A stretch of DNA of 64,000 bases from Aselliscus stoliczkanus (taxonomy: Eukaryota; Chordata; Mammalia; Chiroptera; Hipposideridae). Of this stretch, positions 46,560 through 59,295 are shown in pieces. Made by a program: the position numbers and the translations under genes. The notes under the pieces are model-generated. The model made no database searches. It saw only the letters and a list, made by a program, of their open reading frames with translations, and was not told where the DNA came from. The DNA lies in the NCBI GenBank assembly GCA_033961575.1, contig CM066735.1, positions 38,273,501 to 38,337,500 on the forward strand, given 5' to 3'. The stretch's first letter is position 1, and each line of letters starts with the position of its first letter.

Positions 46560-47734
46560 TTACTGATTAAATGTGTTGCACATATTTCTGATGATTGGTT
46601 ACATGTGTACAAACTATTTAATACAAATATTTTAGTCTTATTTGGTAAAATGCTCCGTGTTCCAAATACAAAATGTGGTTTTTCATAATGAATATGCTCT
46701 ATGCTTAAATTCTCTCTCTTGTGAAATATTTAGTATATTATTTCTTATTCACTTTTTCCTTTGAAAAGAACACAATCTTTCATTTGGATAAGGTCTTATG
46801 AAAATGTCCAGAAGGAACAAATGCATAACATATCAATGAAGTTCTATTGGCAATGCGTAATTCATATCAAAAAGCAGAGCTTCATTTTAAAAATTTAGAG
46901 ATTTATTTCTTCGTTTCAAAGTGATCTTTTTCTTTTCAGTTCAGTGAACCTGAGAATAATTCCTAAAACAATTTAGCACCGTTCTTATCTGTTTCTAATT
47001 ACAGAGCTCTTTTATTAAAAATTACAGTGAATTGAAATTTAGCACACATGTATGTCATCTCTGAAATGTGGACACATTCTCCCTCATCTAGCACATACTT
47101 TCCACATCTGAATACATGAACAGATGCAATTTACAAAGAAAAATAAGAGCGCACATTTTCCTATGGCAATAGCTCACTTCTCTTTTATTTTACTTCTACA
47201 TATACCTAAATATACTAAAAATAACATTTTAAAAAATGAAACTTACAGTAACCAGTACCTAGGCTTGTAATTCTCCAATTATTTGATCCTATTTGATTCT
47301 AGGAGTTCTGTGACACCAGCATAAAATGAGGATACAGAAGCCTGAATAACAGACAAAGTGAATAATCCCTTTTGGCTCTGTTATTTTTTACCCAAGTAAT
47401 GCTGAAAATTTTTAGGTGTTGGCACAGGACTGTGATTCACTCCTGTTTGGACCCAGTTGATGTTGATCTGGGAGAAATGTGCTATGCAGGGAATTCTGCT
47501 TGAAGCTTTTCTTCCTAGTTGCATGGGAGGCAGGTGCTGCCATTGACTTCCTGTCTGTGTAGGGGATTCTTAGATGCCCAGTTGTCCCTCCTCTTCCTGC
47601 TAATAGGACTTCTCAGAAATCAGTCAGAAATAACAGAGAAGGCTCCTACCTTCTGTGTAATGCTCAGCCAAAAGGCAGAGTGATTGAGAAGACCAAGGTC
47701 AGAACTGCACTGATGGTAAAATGTTATAACCCCT
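46560..47734. other. Non-coding, nothing recognised
   Basis: The block 47390-47700 is less AT-rich than its surroundings and could be an old repeat, but I cannot name it. No gene is supported. Confidence 0.4.
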
Positions 47735-47965
47735 TGTGTTTATTTATTCACTTAACAAATACTAATGTGCCAGGTATTGCTCTTAATGTTAACATACTTA
47801 ATATCAGCCACAGCAGTATGAGACAGATAGTATTTCTACTTCCATGATATAAATGGGGAAATGGAAGCACAGAGCTATAATTTGCCCAAAGTACACAGTT
47901 AACAGGTGGCTAAACTCGAACCTGCAACCACCTGTCTGCAGAACTTGTGCTATTAATTCTAAATA
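47735..47965 (-). mobile_element. MIR SINE, nearly full length
   Basis: Reverse MIR order: tattcacttaacaaatacta, gtgccaggtattgctcttaa, tgatataaatggggaaatgg, aagcacagagctataatttg, cccaaagtacacagttaaca and gtggctaaactcgaacctgc. Confidence 0.8.
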
Positions 47966-49336
47966 AACTATGCAGCTTTTCACAGGCACACAGGCATTTT
48001 CCCCAACCACATTTTTTTCTCTAATAGTTGAGTTAAAATGGTTTCTGGAAGCATGAACAGATTGCCTCTCAACTTAGTCAACCATCTATTTGTTGGTGTT
48101 GAGTCTAGTTCACTCTTCTCCACTCTCCATGTGTTACAACCTGCCCTCTTTTTTTTTTATTTTTTTTTTTATTTTTATTTTTTGGAGACATGTATCTCCT
48201 CTACACTGTGTCCTTTTCCCATCTGATTTCCACCAGTCCCCCATACCCATCAAATGCAATACTTCCCCTGACAGTAGAGATGAACCAATAATTATGGATT
48301 ACATGAAAATGTGGGTGAATAAGTCCTAAGAATATAGCTTGGTGTTTGTGGGAATAAATTTCGAAGGAGAATGTTACCAAATGTGTTTGGGATATCAAGA
48401 ATGTTGTTGGAGATTATTTAAATCCAATGTAATTAGTGTTGAAATCTAATCTTGAATATCTTTAGGATTCATTTACGCCTTCAGTATTTCCAAAAACACC
48501 AAATCTACTTTTTTTTTCTTTCTATGACACCCCTTATACTAATCTGCTAATATATAAGATTTTCTAGTCTCTTGATTGATCAATTTAAATATTTGTTTCA
48601 TTTGTCTCTCATTATGGCAATAAAAGAAAAAAATAAATCTTATTTTCTCTGAATAAGAGAAAGAAAAGCAAAAAAAGCAAAAAACAAACAAACAAACAAA
48701 CAAACAAAAAAACCCTAAAAGCTCAGGACAGGGTGGCTCACAGTTTGGGAAAAAGAGGAGTGTGAGAAAGTATGTAAGGAATGAGAAATAGTGCTAGGCC
48801 AGAGGATACGTTTTCAAGTTAAAGGAGATGGTGTATCAAGCACCCACATTTGGAAAATAATGAAGAAATTTTAAAGCTCCTGAGATCAAAACAGATATAC
48901 CCAATGGCTTTAAAGATTTACCTGCTCAATTAGAGCAGGAAGGCATCAGAATGACATTTCAGGTTTATTTTTTCTATCATGAATTCTCTGCTATGCTTCT
49001 TTAAAGAAGTATTTTGTCAAAATTTGGAAAAAATTGAGTAGTTTTAGGCAAGGAGGTTGAATAAATTTTTAAAAAATAATTTATAATTTTTCAAGATAAC
49101 ACAAAGTGTCAGATTACCAAGTTAAACTCACCAGAAGCAGAGATCTTAGCCAGTTCTAAATTCTGTTAACAATGCAGAGGACACAGGATATCAGAAGGAC
49201 CGGGCAAAAGATGGGGATGTCTGAGATCAACAAAGCTCCCTGTACCTTTCTCCCTACAGTAGGATGCATTCTGTTTCAAATTTAACCTGTGAGGTTGTAA
49301 GCGATCTATTTGGGTGTGAAAGATACTGAAGGGTAA
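47966..49336. other. Non-coding apart from a simple repeat
   Basis: No gene is supported. A T-rich run (48148-48182) and the (AAAC)n tract are the only notable items. Confidence 0.45.
48676..48713. repeat. (AAAC)n simple repeat
   Basis: About seven CAAA units (caaacaaacaaacaaacaaa) lie within an A-rich run. No SINE body is attached on the left, so this is not simply a SINE tail. Confidence 0.85.
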
Positions 49337-49935
49337 TGTGATGGTTAATTTTATGTGTCACCTTGACTGGGCCATGGGGGTACCCAGATGTTTGGTCCAA
49401 CAGTATTCTGGGTATGGTTATGATTGTGTGACACAATCTAGATCAGGGGTCGGCAAACTTTTGAGATGGAAGGGTCAATCCTGTCCCTCAAAGTTCTGCA
49501 AGACCTATAAAACAAATGAAATCGCCATTATGTGAATAATCTCATTTAAAAATTTTATACATGAAATTGTGATAATTTTATTTCATTTTCAACTTTACTT
49601 CAGAGCCACATGTATGTACCCAAAGAGCCTCATGTCACTCGAGAGCCACAGTTTCCAGATCTGTGATCTAGATGAACATTTGAAACCATAGACTGAGCAA
49701 AGTAGATTGACCGTCCCTAATGTGGATAGGCCTCATCCTATCAGTTGAAGGCCTGTATAATACGAACAAAAGCTGACAATCCCAGGAATAAGTGGGAACT
49801 CCACCTGCCTGACTGCTTCTGCGTTGGGACTTTGGTTATTTTCCTGACTTGGATCGTACATATTATTGAATCTCTTGGTCTCAGGCCTTTGAACTGAAAC
49901 TACACCATCAGTCCTGGTTCTCCTTTGTCTTTTTT
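49337..49935 (+). mobile_element. Ancient LTR-like repeat, split by hAT
   Basis: It opens tgtgatggttaattttatgt, then ccttgactgggccatggggg. After the hAT insertion it resumes with catttgaaaccatagactga, taatgtggataggcctcatc and tcagttgaaggcctgtataa, then ctgcctgactgcttctgcg. This order is that of a very common old mammalian repeat. I recognise the order but do not assign a family. The right end is approximate. Confidence 0.7.
49436..49673. mobile_element. Non-autonomous hAT, exact 8-bp duplication
   Basis: The element is 49444-49665 (222 bp), from CAGGGGTCGGCAAACTTTT to a right end ccagatctgtg. The duplication atctagat is exact at 49436-49443 and 49666-49673, the size produced by hAT transposases. 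It is non-coding. Internal text (caatcctgtccctcaaagtt; acttcagagccacatgtatg; acccaaagagcctcatgt) is shared with the longer fold-back copy at 34497-34821. It lies inside the LTR-like repeat and is therefore younger. Confidence 0.9.
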
Positions 49936-50199
49936 ACTAATGAATCCCATTATTGTGTTTAGAAGGGGATTTGACTAGGTCAGTTCTTTATTTCTGGGTG
50001 TGTCTGAAAAAGAGAGAAAATAGGTCACAGGACTGGGGTTCACCTTTCTTTCCCAGTCTTTTATTACACTGGGAAGAGATGTACTCATTACAAATGGCAT
50101 TCAGGTCACAGAGGAGCACTATACACTGGCCATGCTTTCAACTCAGCCTTCTCTAATTTTGCAAGGATAACTTGGCCTATCCCAGTTGAAGTGATAATC

Positions 50200-50575
50200 C
50201 ATCCAATCAATTCTCAAGACTCCACTGACATGTGGCTCTGAACAACTAAGCAAACTAACAGACAAAATAGAAACAGATACATAGATACAAAGAACAAACC
50301 AAAGGGGAGTAGGCGTGGGTAGGGGGCTGAGAAAGGTGATGGAATTAAGAAATACATTGGAAGTTACGAAATTATTATGGGGGTGTAAAGTACAGCATAG
50401 GGAATATAGTCAATAATGTTGCAACAGCTATGTATAGTGCCAGGTGGGTGCTAGACTAATTGGGGCGAATCACTGCATAATGTATATAAATGTCTAATCA
50501 CTGGGCTGTGAACCTGAAACTAGTATGAAATAATATTGAATGCCAACCGTAACTGAAAAAAAATAAGTAAAACAA
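50200..50575 (+). mobile_element. L1 3' untranslated end
   Basis: In order: agatacaaagaacaaaccaa, ggtgatggaattaagaaata, cattggaagttacgaaatta, gtaaagtacagcatagggaa, tatagtcaataatgttgcaa, gccaggtgggtgctagacta and gtgaacctgaaactagtatg, then an A-rich tail. This is the standard plus-strand L1 3' end. Part of the downstream 50498-50707 minus-strand frame overlaps it and is not a gene. Confidence 0.82.
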
Positions 50576-50883
50576 ATCATTGTACTTGGAGATTTGCTCA
50601 TAGAAAATAATAGTTCTACGTGTGATTGCAGAAGCGTGTGAGGTAGAAAAAAGGGAAATTTCAGAGAAGGGCACTAAATACACCAAAAAAAAAAAAATGC
50701 TGAACACTGAATGGGGTATCTTTACTTGGGGCAGTTCTCATACTTTCAATTCACATTTTAGGCCCATGAGAGCTGTGTGTAAAAGTGTGGCTGCAGAAAT
50801 GTCTTAGCCATCATTCTAGGCTATTGAAACAGGACAAATAAACATTATTTGATGAACCAATGTGCTGAATCTTATCTTCAAGC

Positions 50884-50887
50884 AACA

Positions 50888-50925
<38 letters not shown>
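50884..50925. repeat. (CA)n microsatellite
   Basis: About 19 CA units with one TA interruption near the left end. Confidence 0.93.
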
Positions 50926-50926
<1 letters not shown>

Positions 50927-51821
50927 TAATATAAGTGATTACAGTACCTACTACCTACAGAGTGGGTAGGTGGGTAGGGTATAAAGTTTCCCAGCTCCTT
51001 TCAATATAGTTTAATTACACAGGCTCTCTCCAAATGTTTTACTACTATCAGATGTCAAATTTCTTGGCATTACAAGAAACAGAATCCCACTTATCGTTTT
51101 TGGCAGCCTATTAGTGGGCAAGAAATTTATGTGAAGAAAGATTCTTCTTTTCAAGTAGGGTAGATCTTTTATGTCTCACAGATTTCAGTTAATTACTGTC
51201 TAACTTCAAATTCTTGTTGATATTGTGAAAGAAACAGATGGTCTACTTTTAGGGGCATGTGATACTTTTTATGATATGGATTTGTGCATTAAAACAATGA
51301 ATATTTGTAGAAATAAAAGGTCTGGTAGAGCATAAAACATTTAAATGTTGTATATTTCTTTAATATTTTGTTTTGTTTCTACAATGTATTGATTTAGGCA
51401 AGATTCCCTCCCATATAAAATGTCAATACACAGAGATATATTGATAATAAAAAGTGTTTGACATAGAACTTTACCTTATGTGGTTTTTATATGCCAGAAT
51501 TTATATAAATGAATAAAGTTCATGCAAAATTTAGATTTCTAATGTTTCTTAAAACTAATGTTACAAAATATTTACCTTTGGTGAAGACATATTCTGACTC
51601 TTACATGCAAGTGTAACAAAATGCTTATTTTTCCTTGGGTAGGAAGTAAAATTTTAAGCTTTATAGAATTTTACCAAATGTTTTAATGTAAGTTTATATT
51701 TAGCAACAGAAGACACTGAGTTCCACTTATTATAGGGCCATCAGTGGATAGTGCACAAACTTTGGACAGAACCATATTTGTTTGTCAGCCCCAAAATGTT
51801 CTTTCTCTAATCTTAACAAAT
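50926..51821. other. Non-coding, nothing recognised
   Basis: No supported gene or repeat. Confidence 0.45.
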
Positions 51822-51998
51822 TTGGTTCATTTTTTTTGTTCGTTTGATTTTTTTAGCTGAGCCATCCTGCCACCTGTTAGCAGCTTAGCAGCAGCTCAGC
51901 TCGGGCTGGGTATAAAACTGCTGTTGCTCAGAGCTCAGCTCACACCCTTGAGCGAGCTCTTAACCAACTGAGCCACTCGGCCAGCCCTTGCTTCATTT
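51822..51998 (-). mobile_element. Family B SINE
   Basis: A full-length minus-strand copy at 51833-51987: a T-rich tail, agctgagccatcctgccacc, agcagcagctcagctcgggc, aaactgctgttgctcagagc and the head gagccactcggccagccc. The duplication ttggttcattt (51822-51832) and ttgcttcattt (51988-51998) differ by one base. Confidence 0.9.
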
Positions 51999-52639
51999 CT
52001 TTAATTCACTGTTTTCTCATAGCTCAAATAGCTAACTCATATTTTTGAATGAAAGTAATACATGAAAGCATTTCTAATCATATATATAATAGTGATAAAT
52101 GCTAATAGTTATTACTATTATCAATAGTGTCCTCTATTTCAGTGGCTATATTTAGCCTTCTGGGCATCAAATAGTTTCATATCAATATATTAAAATTCTT
52201 TTCTATTTTCTTCTTTTATTTATCTTGTTTAGAAATAAATGTCTAATTTGAATAATCTGGCCATAGTAAGAAGGATTTAATGTAAAGAGGAAACTCATAT
52301 ATATAAAGCCCTGTTATGTCCTATGACATTAGCTTCTTATAAAAACACAGAGAACTCTACCTTTGGTATGAGTTCATATATCAGATAAAACATTGATTTG
52401 ATATGTAAAGAAAAGCCTCATGAAGTAGATGTTTTATAAGACTTAAAGGTTTTTTTGTTTTTTGTTTTGTTGTTTTGAACATAAATTAATCGAAATTGCC
52501 ACTGTGACACAAGGTTATGCCTAACTGTATGGCATCTTTAAAGACCCACTAGAGAGACTCTTATATGAGTCAGGGAGAGTGACAAACTCGAGAGTTTTGT
52601 GCTGAGATCTAAAAGATAGAAAATAGCTAGGCTGAAAGG

Positions 52640-53225
52640 GAAAAGATGAGCATTGCAAGCAGAGGGCGCTGAGTCCTGTACTATGTGTTTGCAAGGCCTT
52701 TAGGAAGCGCTGAAAGAGCTGCAGTGAGGAGATTGGAGGAAGATGAACCTGGGGAGTCGAGATCCAGACCCATAGTCTCAAGAAGGCCTAGCCTAGATTC
52801 AGCCTGAAATCACTGTAGTGGCATTGTCAGATTTGTATTTTAAAAAGATCCTCATAACTGCAATGTAGAAAATGGGTTCCAAGGATGCCAGAGAGATAAA
52901 TGCTACACAATTAGTGAATTGCTGTAGATCAGGAAAAAACTGCCGTGATACCTTGTATTGGAGTGGTAGAAGACTGGAGAAGTGGTCAGATGTATATCTT
53001 TTTAGGAAGTAGAATCCATGGGTCCTGTTGATTGATGAAACACAGACTTGACAAAGGAATAGTAAGCAAAGGTAACCTCCATGTTTCTTTCTTGGGAAGC
53101 AGCTTGAGTCATGGTGTCATTTCTTGAGATCTGAGACTGGAAAATGTTGAGGTTGGATGAGGAGATTATAAATTTCCTTTGGTGTCCAATTCTAGGTACT
53201 TTAAGATTCTATTCTCTATGTAGTA
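52640..53225 (+). mobile_element. Ancient mammalian interspersed repeat
   Basis: The series gaaagagctgcagtgaggag, tggcattgtcagatttgtat, aaaaagatcctcataactgc, tagaaaatgggttccaagga, agaagactggagaagtggtc, ttttaggaagtagaatccat and gtcctgttgattgatgaaac follows the order of a widespread old mammalian LINE-like repeat. I recognise the phrase order but do not assign a name. It has no coding capacity. Confidence 0.5.
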
Positions 53226-53262
53226 TCTCTCTATCTATCTATGTATTTATCTATCATCTATC
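53226..53262. repeat. (TCTA)n-type microsatellite
   Basis: An imperfect TCTA/TTTA run, ctctatctatctatgtattt and catctatctat. Confidence 0.8.
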
Positions 53263-53365
53263 TATAAAATTAAATTTATTGGGGTGACAATGGTTAGTGA
53301 AATTACATAAGTTTCAAGAGTACAATTCTATAATACATCATCTACAAGTATATATCACATTGTAT
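53263..53365 (-). mobile_element. L1 3' end fragment
   Basis: The text aatttattggggtgacaatg, ttagtgaaattacataagtt, tacaattctataatacatca is the reverse-strand 3' end of a common L1 lineage. Only about 100 bp remain. Confidence 0.7.
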
Positions 53366-56300
53366 CTTGATGTCAAAAATAATTCTGAAAATATTTGAAT
53401 GAAAGCCGAGATATTCCAGGTTCTACTTATGATCGTATGAGGATTGTACCGCTCTAAGTTAACAAAAGTCCATGAGATTCTCATTAGCATATGTTAATGA
53501 TTGTGCTTACAATTAAAAATAAAATGTTCATGAAACATTTTAAAAGAACAAATGATATCAAACTAAAAATGAAAAATACAAAGTGGGTGTTGTAGCTTGT
53601 CTAGGGGACTTACCAGGTCCTCATTGTGTTTTCCTTCTACCCCCATCTTCTCTGCCTACCCACCTCACTATGTTTCCAAAAAAAGTTAATTACTTGTACT
53701 TTTCTGGAATACATTATATTACCTCTTAACTAAGTACTATTTTTATTTTCCTTCTTAATGATGCTCTTCCTAGTTCCCAACTTTACCTGGCTTATTGGTG
53801 TTATCAGATTTAGCACAGGTAAGTGCTGCAGAAATGTTAGAGTCTTCTCCTCCATTGCAGAGCATGGCTTCCCTTTCACCATATTATATGAAACACATAG
53901 TTTTGTAATTATCTGCTTATCTTCCTGTTGGCTTTGTTACTTTGTTGCTACCTTGTGCCTTAGGTTTATAGTCTCAATATTTAGCAAAATCGCTGTTATA
54001 CAGTTGATATTTATTGCATTCTCCAAATGGGATCTCTAAAATAACATACCTTTCCATGACCTAGTTTTGAAGAGGTTGGATAAAGGTGAAGGCCAATTAT
54101 TACTTTTATTACCAAAGAAGGTTAGATTGTCAGGTGCTTATATGCAGGTAAATGGACAGACTTTTAAGTTACAAGGACATGCCCACTCAGCCCTAGGAAA
54201 CATGGAACTGGGACTGATCACTGTAAATTTATGAAGATGAGGCAAGCCAGCCATTACACTAAATGACCTTCGTTCACAGAATGAGAAAAAACATGAGTGG
54301 GAAGAATCATTCTATTAACAGAGCTCAACAATTGTGTGATGTGCTAATTGAAAACAAAACAGTGCCACTTGCTTTGGGGAAAAAGTGAAGAGTTACAATG
54401 TTCCTGGAAAAGAATGATATAAGGATACCATCACCATTTCATGTGAAAAGTTACTATTAATTTAAAATATGTATTAATATATTAAATATTAATTTCCTAA
54501 AATGACCTTCATTCCCTACATAAATTGAATTTCTTCAGTGGTCATTCATGTATAGCATATGTAATCTTCTAGCAGGCTTAGCTTAGAGTAATTATTCAAT
54601 TTTAAGCTTCACTGTTTTATTTTGTATTTCTTCCCTGTAACGAAGTCTGGTTCCTATGGACCAATAGGGAATTTTATTAACAATAAATTAGTTATAAAGG
54701 CCTAAAATTATAAGCTACAACAAATTTACTAGTTGCTTAGCAACACCCTAATATACTGAAGCCTAATTTTGGATTAGGTAACCTTAAATGAAATGCAGAA
54801 TTAATTTTCATATGCAATATATTTAAAAGGTTACCAGCTTTATATAAAGAGTTTCTCTTCTCTCATTTATTCATCATTTATAACTTCTCTCAAGCATCAA
54901 ATTATGTTTATTCATGTGTTTCTCAATATTTCTCAGTTAGAAAAAATAAACCTTTTAGTTTATATTGTAACTGACCAAAACATTTGAGTAAAATCAACCC
55001 AGTTGTAAAGAAAATATTTTAAAACAAGGCATTTTTCTATTGATGTATCTCATAGCTAGAGAGGATATCAAGAAATACTGTAGTTCTGGTAGGGCTGTTC
55101 TTCCATTATTCCCAGCACAACCACAAGTTTCACATCCTACATGAAAATCTGTCCTGAAAAACTCCCCTCCACTCTTTTGGGACTAAAGAGGGGTTGCTCA
55201 GAAAACCATATGAAGTTAGAGACATTTGTTCAAAGTCACTCTTTGGGCTGTCAGAACTGTATCTACCACAATAAATTCTTCTTTTCTTTGAATAATGGTG
55301 ACAAAAAAATGTTTCTACTTTCTTAGTTACTGACATCACAACATGAAAATGAGGTAAATCTGCACTATACTAACCTTTTGACTAGCTTTAATTTTAATTA
55401 AAATAATTGTAATAAAATTAGTAAGGTGTTTCTAAGATGGTATTAGATAAGCTTTACAATGTGGATAGAAGTGAATTCATGTAACAATACTCTCATTGCC
55501 AAGGAGTCAAATATACACATATGCTCATTAAATAAATGTAAACTAGCATTTTGAAGTACCCAAAACTATATTGTTGCAGAGATGCCACTAAAAAGGGCTT
55601 ATGGTAGCAGAGTCATTTGTGTGAATGGAATTTCTATATATAAATCCAGGTTTTCAATTTGAAAAGACTTCTATTTTTTTAAACAAAGTATGTAAGGTGT
55701 TACATGGAGATAGCAAAAAAATAAAAAGAGAAACCAAAAGCCACATTCAATAATACCGCACACACACAAAAATTGAATTCCTGGTGAAAAAAATCATTAG
55801 GAAGCACACTATTATTACAGGGAATCTATCACAGAGCCAAGGATCTACTGAAATTGAAAATATCTGTCCTTAAAGGACTTAATATGAAAAGAAGTCAATG
55901 TCAAAAATAAGCTTCTAAATACACAGCAAAGTTTGTTTGCTGAATATATCCATCTGTTTATCGAGGCTGGGCTTTAGCTCTTAACCCAGGAAACTTTAGT
56001 GTCTGATATAAACTATTACATAAAAGGAGTTCTTTTAATGATGGAGTTGTGTGTTCTTCTTATAATGGATTATAATGTTTAATCTTCCTTAGTCTAAATA
56101 TAATAAGAATTATTTTTTACTTGTATTAACTTCTTTAAGTTAGAGTTTTATTCATCTTCAGCAAAGCTTAGGGAATTTGTTTAAGTTTTAAACTTGTTAT
56201 ACAAGTAATACATGCTCAACTTGGAAAATCATAAACCATCAACAACAAAATAAATCATTAACACAAGTCAAACACACAGAGATAGACACATATAAATGTT

Positions 56301-56563
56301 ATTGAAAAACCTACTTGGATTTCTTATGCATAACTTTGCATATATATGTCATTTAAAATAACCATATACAACTCCTTGGTAGCATTTTAACTTGATCAAT
56401 CATGTACATTTTTTTCCTTATCCAAAACAATATTCTGGTTAAAATTAAATTTGATTTCTGCAAAATATGCCATTACATGGTTATATCAATTCCTTATTTC
56501 TGACACAAATGTTATTTCCAATGTTTTATTATTTTAAATATTATTGCAATAAATCTTCTTAAA
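53366..56563. other. Long non-coding stretch
   Basis: About 3.2 kb in which I see no gene and no repeat family that I can name. Frames of 60-93 codons (53758-54039, 55130-55339) have no recognised domain. This is the longest apparently repeat-poor block in the window, which could reflect unique intergenic or intronic DNA. Confidence 0.4.
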
Positions 56564-56705
56564 GAATCTTCTTACGGCCGGCCGAGTGGAGCGGCGGTTA
56601 TAAATAAATGCTTGTTTGGGAAGCCAGTGGCCCCAGTTCGGGTCCCATATATGAGGGCCAGTGACACTGCCCTCAAAAAAAAAAAAAAAAAAAGGAATCT
56701 TCTTA
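56564..56705 (+). mobile_element. Family A SINE with exact 11-bp duplication
   Basis: The copy is 56575-56694: ggccggccgagtggagcggc, an unusual AT insertion in the head (ggttataaataaatgcttgt), cagttcgggtcccatatatg, gggccagtgacactgccctc and an A tail. The duplication gaatcttctta is exact at 56564-56574 and 56695-56705. Confidence 0.93.
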
Positions 56706-56724
56706 GCCTACATTGTTTTTGAAA

Positions 56725-58860
56725 CTGATATTTTATTTTTTATTTTTTCAACTTTTGTTTTGAAATAATTTTAGACCTACCAGAAAGTGAAAAGTAGTTT
56801 CGTTTTCCCATATATCCTTCACCTAGGTTCCCCTAATTTTAGATCTTACATAATGATACAATAGTATCAAAGCTAAAAAACTGGCATTGATATAATATTA
56901 ATTAACCCACATGTTGTACCATTTGATATGTTCTTATGTTTTCTCATCATTAGACTGAATTATTGGATTTTTGGATAAGAATATCACAGAAGTGATGCTG
57001 TGCCATTTTCAGTGCATTTCAGAGGAACATGTCAAAATGTTTTATTTCTGGCAATGTTAACTTTGATGACTTGATTAAGGTAGTGTCTGCAGATTTCTCC
57101 ACTATAAAGGAACTATTTTCCCTTTGTCACTAATAAGCATCTTGTGTGTAGACATGTTTGACACTGCATATACGCTATTCTCATCATACTTTCATCCACG
57201 AATTATAGCATCCCGTGATTCTTCTTGTCGGCAGAAATATTGAGATGCTTGTCTAATGGGGAAATTTGATATTCCCATTGTTCCTTTTACATTTATTAAT
57301 TGGAGTTCAAGTGTAAGGAAGAGTTTTTCTTCTCTCCCACTTATTCATTCAATTATTTATTTATGTCATTTATGGACTCATGGATACTTATTTTATTCTA
57401 TTGGTTATAACTCAATACTATCATTATTTATTTCATTCCTAGAATTATCCTAGCTTTTGAATTGGGAGTTTCTTCAAGTGGCTTCTGTATCCTTTCAATA
57501 ACTTTACATCATCTTTCCAACACTTCCTTACTTTTTAATATCAGAATATTCCAGACCCATCTTCTAGTTTTTCTGCCCCAAACCTTGGGTCAGTAATTAT
57601 TCCAAATTGAGATCTGGGACTATGAGTGCTTACTGCTACTGGTGCGTCATTGCTTCTAGGACCTGTCAACAGACTGAGATAGAAAATAAAGTTATATAGG
57701 TATACTACCACCAACATACTCATGCCTCTATTTCTGTGTCAATCAATCTGTGTATATATATATACAAATTTGTATATATATATATATATACAAATATATA
57801 TATATATATATATATATTTAAAATCATGAATTCATATTGATACTTCCAGTTCCAGTCCAATAGGGTTTATTCTAGCCTTTTCTCTTTCCTTATTTGTATT
57901 TGCTTTTTCTCACTATGATAAACCTGAATCTTAACCACAATAAATTTACATTTTTGTTAAACCCTAGTAAACACATAACATATTTCACAATCACAAACCA
58001 AACCAAATGCAGAAAACATATTTACTAACTAAAATATAGTGCCTCTGGACAGATCTTGTCTTTTGCATTCTAGCACCGTCAAAATATTGTTCTCTAAATA
58101 TACTTAATGTTATTTCTTTTTTCACCAGCTCATAGTAAAACAAACAAACAGAGTGGTTATATTATTTCTTCATAATTCAGTTAAATTCAGTTGTTGCTGG
58201 TTTTTTTTATTTTTTTTTATTTTAGACTTCTCCCATATTTTGTTTATTTTAATTATTTATTTTTAAAATATGGATTTGTGTAAGAGCTATATGAAAAGAT
58301 CTATTCAGAGAAGTAAAGTTGTCTTTCTTTCTTGTAACTCCATTCTTATTTCTCCATTTATTCTACTCTATTCTCTTTTGTTCCTATCAGTAATGTCATT
58401 AGCTTCTGATTTATCTTTCTCTATTTCTTTTGTGAAAATTGGCAGATACAATTTTATTGTCTTTTATTCCTTTACTATATACAGGTAGCACCCTAGAGAT
58501 ATTTGTTGGCATTTTTTTTTCACCTAACAATCCTTATATATAGTAGAGTTCACTCTTTATCAGGTCATAGATTCCTCATTCTTTTATAGAGCTGCATGTT
58601 ACTTTATGCTGTCGATGTACCATAGATAAGTCCCACTCCCCCATGTATGGACATTTGGATTTTTCCTACTTTTTTGCAATTGCATGCAATGTTGAAATGA
58701 ATAGCCTTGTGCATATGTATTTTCCTATTTGGGAGATATATCTTCAGGGTAGATACCTAGACGTGAGGTTGCTAGATTAAAAACTGATTTTTTAAATATA
58801 GATTTCCAGAAAGCCCCAGGCTCCATTTCTGAGTCAAGTAGACATTTTTAAGACCCTTGG
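56725..58860 (-). mobile_element. Old L1M element, about 2.1 kb
   Basis: The order fits a reverse-strand L1M 3' region: tttgaaataattttagacct at the outer end, tttctccactataaaggaac, cactaataagcatcttgtgt, tttacatttattaattggag, tatggactcatggatactta, taactcaatactatcattat, gtcattgcttctaggacctg, then a (TA)n tract, and finally an ORF2-end-like block (aatgttgaaatgaatagcct; gatacctagacgtgaggttg) near 58690-58770. It is diverged and non-coding. Open frames (57256-57453, 58270-58488) are by-products. Confidence 0.75.
57751..57819. repeat. (TA)n tract with palindromic centre
   Basis: Three TA runs are separated by acaaatttgt and acaaa interruptions, so the whole tract is self-complementary. It lies inside the old L1M and probably grew from its native AT-rich segment. 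Confidence 0.9.
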
Positions 58861-58912
58861 TACCTATTAGCAAAGACCAACTGTTCTGAAAATTGTATGT
58901 CTCTAAGTACTA

Positions 58913-59293
58913 CAGTTGACCCTTGAACAACACAGGTTTAAATTGCATGGGTCCACTTATATGAGGATTTTTTTTTCAATAAATATACAGTTAGCCTTCT
59001 TTATCCTTTGGTTTAGCCCCATAGATTCAACCATCCATGGACGAAAACAGTTTTTTCAATCCACGCTTGGGAATCTGCAGATGTGGAGGGCCAACCATAT
59101 GCATTGATCTACACCATTTTATATAAGGGACTTGATCACCCCTGGATTTTGGAATCTGTGGAGGAAGGTCCTGGAACCAATCCCCTGCAGATTCTGAGAC
59201 TACTGAATTGCGGGGTAGTCAGAGCTATACTTGGATTTTTCACTATGTGGGAATTGGCTCCCTTAACCCCTCACATTGTTCAAGGGTCAACTA
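58913..59293. mobile_element. Tigger/MER2-type DNA transposon remnant
   Basis: The left end cagttgacccttgaacaaca and the right end tgttcaagggtcaacta are inverted partners, flanked by TA (58911-58912 and 59294-59295). Internal text (ttgcatgggtccacttatat; accatccatggacgaaaac; ggaatctgcagatgtggagg) is typical of MER2/Tigger-type non-autonomous pogo elements, old TA-targeting transposons. The coding sequence is absent. Confidence 0.85.
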
Positions 59294-59295
59294 TA

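Noticed and set aside
48660..48713. A/C-rich run as a SINE tail
   Set aside because: No SINE body or duplication is next to it, so I annotated it as a simple repeat only.
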